From NCBI GenBank assembly GCA_002633005.1, contig NMRA01001237.1, forward strand, positions 773-36,977: 36,205 nucleotides of DNA, written 5' to 3'. This DNA comes from Phoronis australis. Lineage: Eukaryota; Phoronida; Phoronidae. The notes beneath the pieces were generated by a model, which did no database searches, was not told the DNA's origin, and saw only the letters and a program-made list of their open reading frames with translations. A program made the position numbers and the translations under genes. Below are positions 23,801-35,800 of this stretch, one piece after another (position 1 is the first letter of the stretch; the number at the start of each line of letters is the position of its first letter).

Positions 23801-26800
23801 GGAAGCTCGGAACAACTGAAGGCAGTGCAGATATCAGTGATGGATCGCTTGTCATTGTAAAGGTACGGTAGGCTATAAAGTTGAATCTGTAATAGCCGTA
23901 GCTCGACGTTGTCACCCAAATGACTCAGTTTTGATGTATATCACGTATCGTTACCAAGCTGGCTCAGAATTTATTTCTATGCTTTTAAGGGATCAAAAGC
24001 GATTTTTAACATTTTTTTTTGTACCTGGTGAACGATCTGACTGTTCTTCCCATGGCAGAAAGCACCTTTACTTCAAGTAAGAAACAAGTTGCATTGAGCC
24101 GGGTTTGAAGCAGGCGACAGCCCACTTAAAGGGATACCAAACTTGGTTTGGCCTAAAAACATATATGGAAAACTTCATCCATTTCTACGAAACAATGCCG
24201 GGCTCTGTAAAACTCAGCAACCCTCAAAAGTTTGGAGGAAAATCTGAAAAGTCTTCTAAACAGGTAAACCTGATTTATATTAATACGAGATACACCACAA
24301 CTGTAGACATACTATCCAATCTGTGACACTTTTATTTAAATCCTGGTTTTATTACTTAAGCGGGACGACAATTATTGCATTAATTAGCAGGTGAGATCAT
24401 GATCTGTTGGCAACACGGGAGTGTAAAAGCAACGCTTCGCCCACAACAGCTACATGTACGAACCAGTAATTGAGATACTATGTATTACCTGGACGAGAGC
24501 TAATTTAAGTGTAAATCTCAGAAAGGCAACTAAATACGAAATGGACTCCCTGTTTGTCTACCTGAAAGCATAAATAGCTTGCTGAAAAAAGTTATATGTA
24601 TCACGTGAAACTTTGTTGCTACAGACCGAGGTTTATTGTGAAAAACATTTCATATGTTCACAAGTGCATGGGGGTCCAGCATCCGAGAGTCTGTCATCGC
24701 TGCTGTATCTTCTAAACTCCTTGCATGATCCTAATAGAATTAGAAGACAAATTTCTGACCAATCCATCTATCACTATGGTAATCTTCAATTTTTTTACGT
24801 TTGCTTCGTATCATGATCTTCGGAGTTCCTTGATAGATTTTCCGTAAATTTCACTAGGTTTTTATTTACAACATCTTTCTACTTTGGACGGATTTGACGT
24901 ATTCTGCGTCACCTACTGGACATTAAAAATCGATTCAGTTTCGGTTTTTGCCTCTCTATCCGTCAAACAGTTCGAAGTTTCATTGTGAAAACTCAATGAG
25001 AAAACCACAGATGACTGAAGTTGATTTTCGGACGGGTTCAACTAATATGGCCCTCTCTAGTGACGATTTTGTTGTTTTACGTGTACGATTGTATCTTCTT
25101 AACCAAGTGCAAGATCTTTGTAAAATTTGGCGGATGTGTTTTTGTGACGGTGGCAACAAATGTCAACAAATTGTAGACCAATCCGACTATCGCTGAGTAC
25201 CCTAGTGGTAATTTTAATTTTAGTTTAGTTCATAGATGGATTTTCGTCGAATTTCAGGCGACTGGGTTTCTATTAAGGGAAAGATAATGCCGATCCGTTT
25301 TTGTTTGGATTCGATTGATTTTGCGCATCTAATGTCCGCTTTTATTTTTCGATTCCTTCCTCTTTATCTACCAAACCGCTCAAAAGATCATCTAAAGAAC
25401 TTGATGTTTCTGACGAAAAAACTGTTGGTGACATTGATTCTTGGACGAGTGTGACAGCTGTGGCGTCCTGCTGCGATCACAGCGGTTTCTATCTTTAATC
25501 CACGCAAGTCATCTGACAACGGCTGCCAACAACTAGCGGACAGCTCTGTCAACCAATGTACCAATTAGTTGCAATTCAGTTTTACGTTTACCTCTTGTTG
25601 TATCTTCAGTTATTTGGCATGTTTTCATGAGATCTGGCAAATAAGTTTCTATTATAAAGACGACACCACTATTCCATTTTTGAGATAGACTCAACGAATT
25701 CTGCGCCACTTTGTGGTCATCATTTTTAATACATTCGAGTCGTGTGCCTCTGTATACGCCAAACCGCTCCGAGGATCATTACGAAAATTGCCATTGCGTG
25801 TAACCCTACTGACAAGACCGCAACTGGATTTTCACATGAGTTTATCTACTAGTGACAGTGTCTTTTCTTCGGCTCTCGAGATTTCTCTCTCCTAATTCCC
25901 CTAGCAAAATTTGGCGAGTGCATTCCAATTAACATGACAATGGTCATTTGTTTTTTTTCCATCTTTTGAATTCAGTGACCGATTTCCATGAAACTTAGCC
26001 AAATGATTTTCTTTGCTGGGGACGAATATTCCTTCCCATTTCAGACGACTTTCTTCGTATTGTGTGCCATTCAACTGACATTGTGTGGCACCAATAAACG
26101 CCCTTAGAAACACACCCTTTGAGGTGTAATCGTGGGCGTGTTTAAACGTTCCGTGTTGCTCTCATATCGTTTTCCCATCCTTTGTTTTCTCCTACAAATA
26201 ACACTGGCTTTAGAGTATCAAACGGGAAATATTTTCCTTTCAGACATCGACCGGTGGTGATAATGTATATTGTCCAACTTTGGTCGACAGCTTGTGTGAG
26301 TATTACAACTACAGCATCAAACTAAACCATCTTATAGCCGAAAACAAGCACAGAGGAAACCATAACAGAGACTACTATTTCACGCTGACAAGCAGAAATA
26401 AGGCGTTACTCTCAAATTCACCTTTAATTGTAAAGATATTGGTCGATACATCACCACCAACCACAGGGGTAGTTCGTGACGGACCAGGCGGTTCCCATCA
26501 CGATGTGCAACATCAAAGTACGCTGACTCTTTCCGGAAACTGGCATGGCTTCTTCGATCACGAAAGCGGCGTTCGCTTCTATCGCTTCGTTTTTGGAGAA
26601 AATTGTATGTCAAAGCAGAATGTAACTCTGTTTGGTAGAAGCACGACGGCGAATTTTGCAACGGATGTTGTAACAAAAGACGGGAAATATTACCTTAGCG
26701 TAGTGGCATACAATGGTGCCCATGAGCCCTCCGAAGCTGCTTGCTCCAATGGCGTAATCGTAGATAGAACAATTCCCAAGTTTAAAAACATCCAGTTTGA

Positions 26801-29800
26801 CGGACTTCGTGTCCACGGAGGCATTACATGCTCCTTTGACCCTGAGCTGAAAGTGTGGCACGTTAACAGTTATTATACCCGAGTCCAGCTCCACCCGACA
26901 GATGAATGTAAGTCGCTGTGTTCATCAACCCAAAGTGTGGATACTCTTCGTATACCAGAACTGAAACCTGCCAATAACTCTGATGGAGCCATCAACGCAA
27001 GTGAAAGTGATGCTATTTGCAAAAAGGGGAATATTTTCAAGGAGTCTTTCCCTAAGTACATCACGACTGATCACGTACGACTGCGTTGGGATTCTGTTAG
27101 CGGGTCTCCAATAGAAGACTACAAGATTGGATTTTCTAGAGCTGATCTAGAGACAACGCATGGTGCACCGTTTTACAGCAAAATCTATTCTGGCTTTGGA
27201 CAAGGTGATTCGTTCTACCTCTGGATGCAAATTATCTCCAAATCTGGAACACAGTCGAAGATAACTCTGGGGCCAATATTCGTCGATGAAACGCCACCAC
27301 AATTTTCTGGAACTCTTAGTGTGAACGTGGGAAGTAAGAGAGAGGACCCTATAACAATTTCATGGTCAGCTGGTGCAATTTATGACGAAGAATATTCCAA
27401 CGGAATTGACAAATATCAATATGCCGTAGGTAAGTGACACATTACTCGAGTGTAACAACTCTTGGAAGGCCCGGATGTTTCAACCAGTCTCTGTTACTTG
27501 TAACAAAGATGTCGCCTGTCATTTTCTGCTTTCCTGATTGCATGTTCTTGTTTTTTGAAGTAAATATCGTCATCTGAGCGAATCTGTGCGATAACTGAAA
27601 AATATGTTACATCGTCATTTCCCTAAGTATTGCGGTAGATGCCCTAACTGGGTTACCGTAAGTGAATCTCAAATTTCATCATTGTAGCGAAAGTAATAGC
27701 TTGTAATTTGTAAGTAGATCTGTACGTGGTAAAGTGAAATAGAAATTATTGTCCATTGAATCTATATGCAACGCCATCTTTGAACGCTACTTTTTTGATT
27801 CATGAGATTCGATGGAACCATTTGTTTCGGTTCTTTAATGCTGAGAGGAAGTTCTCCTAGTTACACACCAGAATACCAAAGACTTCCGCTTGAACCAGGT
27901 AACGAGAACTTTAAAAACTTTTTCGAAATTGCTGAGGATTGGCAAGATAGCTCAAAAAGTGTAAAGTAATACCATCATTTAATTCCAGGTGACGAGTTCA
28001 CCATCCATTCCGCTTCACCATTTCAAGCTTTTGTACCTCAAAGTTGTGATCGAGGTACACAGTGTCTGCATGTAGAGAAAGGTCCCATTCAAAAGCATGA
28101 CGCCGCGTTTGGGCGGAGTTACTCTATCAGCATCAAAGTGTTCAATCGCGCTGGCTTGAGTAGTGTGTTCACTACTTCCTTGTTTAATCTGACGTCAGGT
28201 ATTCCACCGAGTGTGGGCGTGGTCTATGACGTTGATGGCGATTCCAGTTACGGTTCTTTGGTTGACGATGATTTTATGAAGCCAGGCAAATTCTGTGTTC
28301 GGTGGTCCGGTTTCAGAAGTCAAGACGAGATCGAGTATGACGTTGGATTAGGCACTGCAAAAAATCTCACCGACGTTGTGAGCTACATATCAGCTACTCA
28401 GCTAGCTGTTGTGGGTAAAGATTATGTTTGTCTCACACTGCCTGACAGGAATCTGTCGAGAGTGTTTTCCACAGTGAAAGCGTCAGTGAAGCATGATTCT
28501 TCGAGTTTTGTCGTTGCTTCCTCAGACGGTGCGTATATTTTGAGAAGGAACATTCAAAAAGAGTCTTTGAAAATATTTGATGGTTTGGGCTGTAAACACG
28601 TCAGAGAATACGAAGATGCGCCCGGTTTTACATTAAATGGCTCAACTGGCTCAACGCACAGTCTTCGTTTTAAACAAGTCGAATATCTATCACCATTGTA
28701 CACTGTAAAACTATCAAGCTCTGAAGAATTGACTGCCGTGAAAATGACCCAGAAAGGAGCAGAACCCAGAAACGTGCAGAATGACTTTGACGGATCAAAG
28801 TATTTCGCTTACTATACGTTTGAGTGGCGGAATGACCCATTCACATTTGATGTAGTTGTGACTCAAGGGTCATCGCTTGTAATAACAACCGCTAGTCTGA
28901 CGAAATGTAGCATTGACAATGATTATCAATCTGCATCTAACTTTCTGTCCGGTTACTGGCGGTACTCTTCACCAATGAAAGGTTACGTTACTCACTACGA
29001 GTGTTCTGTTGCCGAAGATGTTTGCTCTTTGTCCGGCTGCACAATTAGCGGCATTTTGGTACAGCAGGCAACCGCCATGGACTTTTGTCAGTTTTCGAAC
29101 ATGACGCTCATTTCCGGAAATAGGTATAGGATACTTGTTCGACCATGTTTTCAGCACCATTGTCTGGAAGAATCGTCTTCAGACGGCGTCATTGTGGCAC
29201 CTGCCTCCCCGACGAAGAATGACATTTCTGCTGAAATAGAATTCACTGGAAGCTCAGGAACGTATTCAACTGAAGTAGTGGTTAATTGGCAAAAGTTTCA
29301 CGTGAAAAATGGCAACTTGCAACAGGACATTGATCTTTATGAATGGACTCTTTCGCGAAGCCACTTAGGGAAAGATCCCGGATTGCTTTGGAGAGGGGCG
29401 TACAACAAAACACATGTAAGTACACCTGGTGAATATTGTCCGTGAGAGCGCATTCTCAAAATAGTGTTTGATCGTTACTTTCACTGTGGTCTGATAACTC
29501 TACGCCTTACTCCCTCATACCAGACCGACACATTCTTAACAAATACCGTGTTTTCCAAAAAGAGCCGCTTCGGGGCTCTTTTCAGAAACGATTTTGCATA
29601 CACACAAAACCCCTAGGGAGCTCTTTTGGAAAAAAGTAGAAAGACTCATTTGGAAACTACGTACTGCAGGGTCTCCATTCAGCAACGAGTCTTAAAAGTT
29701 CTGCAGAGGTACTTGAAATTAAAAAATTCATGATGGTGGCGTCGGAGGCGGTGATTGATTTATTTCTACCTAGACTTTAACTTTGTTTGCCTTATAATTA

Positions 29801-32800
29801 CCGTGGATAATATAGCAAAACAAACATTGTTTTGAAACCCAGCATTTATTAAAAAATTCTCCTTAATATGTACTGTTGGACATTGTGCTACTTTTTACGA
29901 CAAAATGACTCAAATATATCTACGTTATGAAGCTCGGGTTCAAATGAAACCTCTTCACGGCGAAATCTTCTCGGTCTCCTGTTGAGTGACAACTGAATAC
30001 CTCCAGTGGCTAGTTTGCCATGTTAGTTACCTGCACTGTCTAGTAGAGTAGAATCATCACTGGTCATGGATTTCAAACACCAGCCAGGATTCACATTATT
30101 GACCAGTTTACTTTTGTATGAATCGTCCGGCTAAGCCTCTACTGACATATCATTGGTCAAAATTAAAATACATTAACGATCATTTTAATTACCAAAATTG
30201 ATAAAATAATGACACTCCCATACTTTGGTCTTGCCAGAAATGCAAAATGATCCCGAAAGATACCCTTAGGTATTTTTCATTCCCCGTATACGTTCCCATG
30301 TAGGCTTTATTTTGGTGAGGGCTCTCTGAGAAATCCGCGGTAGGCAAAGTATTATTGGTTGGAACGTATGAGATTGCAACTGTAGCTCTGTCCATTGGCC
30401 TCCTATACTCTATGTGTCAAAACGTAAGAGATTCATATCGGGAGTTTCGCAATGTTTGTCTTAATATATTTGTTGGTAGGATAAAGCAACGGTTGACTGG
30501 AAGAACCATCGTCTGCAGACGATGTACTTGTTAGTGAAAGGATATTCCCTTGCCAATGTGTATACAACCGCCGTCAAGAATTTGACATCACCAGAGCAGG
30601 TGACTACATTTGACACGGCAGTGCACGACTTAACCAAAGAAGACATGGATAGCTTCAGTCCTATTGTACACACAAAGAACATACTTTCAAGTACGCTTTC
30701 TCGACTGCATATTGCTGAAGTGGACTTCACAAACATCAGCACTACAGCGTATGCTGTGCTTGCTGCTCCGTTGTACGATACGTACACGTGGACCCTAACC
30801 ACAGTGAACAATCCCGAGTTAAATTGTTCTGTCAGCCCACATTGTGTTGCCGTGGTAACAAACTCTAAAAACAACGTGGAGTTTGGGAAATTGAATCTGA
30901 TCAACGGAGTTGAATATTTTTCTTGTGTGCGAACAAAAAATCTGACGAGATCGGTTGGAAATCAATTACAGCAACTTCCGGAGCTTAAGATGTGCAGTAA
31001 TGGGTTTGTGATAGACACAACGCCCCCGGTGGCTGGTGTTGTCAGTGTCGTGAACAGTGAAAACCGGTTTGTGACCACCTACAATTATTTACATATTCGA
31101 TGGACAGCGTTTGACGATCTACTTGGAACTGAAGAACACAGATCGTCTGGTATCATGTCATATTATTATTCTGTGGGTAAGTATCCTCCAAGAGATTCTA
31201 TTAGCATGGAATTGTCATTTTGTTCATTTGTGAGAATCACATGTGTGTAGTTTTCTCTTAAAGCTGCAACCAACTCCCTCTCGTTGAAAAATCAAATTTC
31301 AATTTGTCGTGATCAAAATGGTCTCAACATGGTCCTTTGCCAGATTAGAGGTAATTTAGAGACTACTTGAAAAGAGGTCAAAGTTCACTGCATTGGCAGG
31401 TCTAAAAAGTTGAATTGCCACGGCAATTGACCTGTTGCAAGCTCCGCCCCCTTGCGAAATGTCAATAAAAAAAAAACGTTTTACCCGGTAACGTGTTGTT
31501 CTTATAGTAAAATGGCAGCTTGGAAACGAAGGTCTGTCAAGAGTGCTGCGTTATAATAGGTCATTTAAATCGTCATTCAAAATCCTGGCGATTGGTCAAT
31601 TCACGTTTTGTGCGTTGACCGTAGTCTTAAGTAGAGATGAGCTGTCAGTTCTTATCCAGTACAGGAAACACTTCTCACTTGAACATGGAGGTACTTCATA
31701 ACGCTAATTAAATAGTCTACTATATCAGTAGATAATATTATGAATGGCGGATTCATAGCCTTCTGAGGGAGGGACTTGAAAGACATACACCACGGATTGA
31801 CAAAGAAATCCACTTCCCTTCAAATTTGATGTCTGCAAGTGATATTACGCGGGTCCCACCTATCATCTGCTGAAACTCCTGTGGACTCAGCCTCTCAGGT
31901 GAAAGTGAATACAAGTTATTTCGAATAAGCACATACAACGTACTGACTGGTAAGCGGTATTCAAATCAAGAGGTAATACTGTGCGATCATTTGAAATAAA
32001 GCAGTAGAGAAACACCAACCTCAGCATTATTTATTGCTTAATTACAACCGTCACTGCACGTCTGTAATGTTTCAGGCACAGCGCCAGGATTTGACGATGT
32101 AGTTCCCAAAACTCCAACGCGGCTTCGCACGGAAGTAATTATTGAACATGTGAAGTTGCAAAATGGCAAGGAGTACTTTGTGACAGTTTCTGGTAAGAAC
32201 TATGAATCCTTGTCACAAACTCTTAACTAACAGCTCTTGCCCTCTCTTTAATCTAGACTTGCCGCTTTCCCGTTTCTATTAAATCAGTGAGTCTGTGATG
32301 AGTTTCTTGTTTATTTTGAGGTGGCCACTTAACTTTTTTGCAAATCCACACAAAAGGTATTCTCATCAGAATGTCCTCGGATTAATTTGCAAATTCCAAA
32401 AAAATATTGTATTTGTTTAGCAAAGATACGTTATCGGTGCATTTCGCTCTGTTTAGCTGGCTAACAACCTAAAATAGACTTTCACTCTTACAAAATTGGT
32501 TTCGTAACACGTCCTGTAACAAGATTCAAGTACGTTACCAATTCAAGTCACAGGCAACGCGATCACACCATTTTGGAAATGGCAATTTTAGTGTTGGACA
32601 ATCCAATATACCCTGAAGCGCTTTCTTGAGTCACCGATGGTTTCGATTTTCATTTTGGTAACGATAAGGAATGCTATGAGACCTATTTTATGACCGTAAA
32701 ATGTCCAGTGCGAAATGTAATTTCAACATCATCTATCTTTTATGACCACTTGTTTATAGCTGAGGATCATGCAAGACACAGTACGTCCGCATCAGCCCCG

Positions 32801-35800
32801 CCATTTGTGGTCGACACCAGTCCTCCAGTAACGGGGAAACTGCTTGTTGGTTCAGCCTACGCAAACTATCAGCATCTCGCAAATCACATGCTTCAATTTC
32901 ACTGGTCAAACTTTGAGGACACGGAGAGCGGTGTGATAAAATATGAGTTCGCATTGGGTTCTGAGGCACATCACTCGGACGTTATACCATTTTCGTCTGT
33001 TTTGTTGAACTATATTGACATTGACGGCGGGTTGTTGATCGATGGACATACTTATTATCCTCATATCAAGGTACGTTTTATTTGTAAGGGTGGACCCATG
33101 ATTATGAGAGGGTCGAAAAATGGATAGGTACCCGGCAAAGGGGGCACTTTACTGCCCTCCTCGATTTTCCCCTAGCTTCTAAAACTATTTGCCAGCAGTA
33201 GAACATGAATTCACAGCGTCGTCACATTGTCTTTATTGAACGTAGATATGGTCTTTCTCTCGTACCACAATCATTAGATCCATTGGGTGTCAGTGTTCAG
33301 CAGTAAATATTTTGTTTATAGGTGACAAATGGTGCCGGGCTTGCAACTGTTCTAATGAAGAAATTCGTGTACGACTCTTCCCCTCCGTCAGATGGTGTTG
33401 TACGTGACTGCGCCAATCTCACTTATTTGGCTGACATCGACTACCAGACAAGCACCACGCGGCTGTGTGCGTCGTGGGACGGGTTCCATGACACGCATTC
33501 GGGGATTGCAGACTATCGTATTGGATTTCACAAAGAGGGCGGCGTTCCTAATCTATCAAGCGTCGGTCGATTAACATGTGAGCATAACTTACGTGCTAAT
33601 TCAAGGAATACATACATTTAGATAAAACGAAAATGTTGGACCGTGGACCTTTCCTCCGAGTGCTCAGTTTACGCATGCATAAAACGACTGGTTGTGTGAT
33701 ATTCCTCTAATTAGTCGCCACGTTAATGATTCATGGCGCGCATTCATACATGTATGTCAGAGTTAAGAACACCTCTGTAGGTCTGATTTTTAACGTTTTC
33801 GTGATAAAAGAAGTAGATTCTACAAAAATTAGCTCATGTAAATTGTAACATTTTTCGTATGGATTTTTGCAATTCAAAATTGCTACAACTTTAGCATACA
33901 TTTAAGGCACAGAAACGCCGAACATCGACTTTGCAGAGCACGTGAGGTAAAAAACAAACAATTTGGTTCATTACAAACAATTTGAAACACCATCTCCTCT
34001 ACGCTAAGTAATATGGCTTGTACGACCAAACACATTTTTTAAATATGATATAGCTAGAGTTGTAAGACAATGTTATGGTTAGCTTGTATTTGCAAACATT
34101 CGTGTTCGATATGATCACCTAACTCAGTTGGTCTTCACTTCACTTGAATCACGCTGCATAGAACAAAACAAAACAAAACAAAACAAAACAAAACTGTGCA
34201 TTTGAAATTCTTTCACCGCCACTTTACTTTATATCGCAAGGAAACTCGGAGTAGAAACGGTCCTCATTCCATGATACCTTCAAAGAGAGTCGTCAAAAAA
34301 GAAACCCAAGTCTCATCGTCTTCCTAATAAAGTCTTAAGGAAAAGCCTTTGAATGCAGAACTGCTTCTACTCGGCTATGCACACAATCCACTAACAATCA
34401 CGGTTTTATTGTTTTAGCAATGATTTTAAGCGCCTCTCTCAGAATTGGTGAAAAATACGTAATCACGGTGGAAGGCTGTAATGGCGTCGGACTATGTACA
34501 AGAGCGTCGTCAGATGGTGTTTTTGTTGACCCATCACCGCCATCTGCCGGCATTGTGATGATCGGCACAAGACCATTGGAGCACAAAAGATTTCAAGCTT
34601 CCAGGTAACAACATTGCATGGTGCAAACATCGACAATTACTTTTAATGCCCGTTACTTAAATATGTGTTTTGTCAACTTTTCAAGTTCACTGAATGCTTT
34701 GAGGCCCCAACAGTCATTATTACAAGGTGAAATATCGCTGTAAGTTACATATTCATTGTGTGTTTTTATAGGAAATACATCACCATGAGTTGGCTGGGGT
34801 TCAGCGATCTGCAGTCTGGTGTCGACAGCTATGACTGCGGGTGTATCGGCACAGCAGCAGGAGAGTGCGATCTACATCCATTTCAAGAGTGTCACGATGT
34901 CCACGTGCACGTACTTAGACTTAGAAACAAACTCCCTTTAGGTGTACCCATATATGCAACTGTGAGAAGTTGGAACAAAGTCGGACTCAGTGTCGCCAAA
35001 TCGTCGGCGCCTGTAATTGTGGATAATTCGCATCCTTTGGTTAAGAAAACTCCAAAATTCTCAAGCAACCCTCTATTGTCTAGATTTGATGATAGCCAGT
35101 TTGAAACAAATGTGCTTGCGCTGGAATGGGAATTTGTAGACACGAATAGCTCTCTCGTGCGACACATTGTCAGCGTAAGGTCACACTACGATGGTGACCA
35201 TTCTGTTTACAAAGAACTTGTTAACGAGAAATCCCTTACAGTCACATTTCCACACGACAAAAGATTGACTGACGGGCACAGGTACTTTGCTTCATTAACT
35301 GCCTGTAATGAAGCAGGTCTGTGTACATCCGCCAACACTACTGATGGCCTGTTGGTAGACTCTAGCCCACCACACGTTGGAGAGTTCAAGACCTTAACAT
35401 GGACTCAAGAAGGGGGCAAATTTAAGATAAATTTCCTACTGTCTGGTTTCGTGGATCCACATTCGGGAATTAAGAGTTTCCTAATCGGTGTTGGGTTCAA
35501 TTATAGTTCACATGAGTTATCCGGTGGTTACGTGGCACTTGGCTACAGCAGTGTTCCTGGGACATCCGATCAACGTACTGAGCTTGTTTTGGACAATACA
35601 CCTAATATTGGAGGTGAAGTTTTCGTCTCTGTAATTGCAGAAAATAACGTCGGTTTGCGCAGCCCCATTTTCAAAAAGTTTGCCAAGGTCGTCCAAACAT
35701 CTAACGGTACAAATCCTCCGGCCGGCATACTGGTCATTGAAAGGCATTCTTGTCAAGTGCCATTTTGCAACAACGACTGTGCCTGTGCTCCAGTCGGAGG

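Noticed and set aside
24105-24270. Extra exon of the large gene in intron 9 (KGYQTWFGLKTYMENF region with a GTAAAC donor)
   Set aside because: No polypyrimidine-backed acceptor, no cysteine or repeat motif, and exon 9 joins exon 10 in phase 0 with a sensible protein.
31753-31938. Antisense 61-codon frame with LSPQEFQQM, slightly like an EF-hand kinase N terminus
   Set aside because: Only a few residues agree and the rest does not; no flanking exon structure seen.
34162-34194. Regular short repeats as a possible CRISPR-like array
   Set aside because: A simple (AAAAC)n microsatellite without spacers, in a spliced eukaryotic gene.
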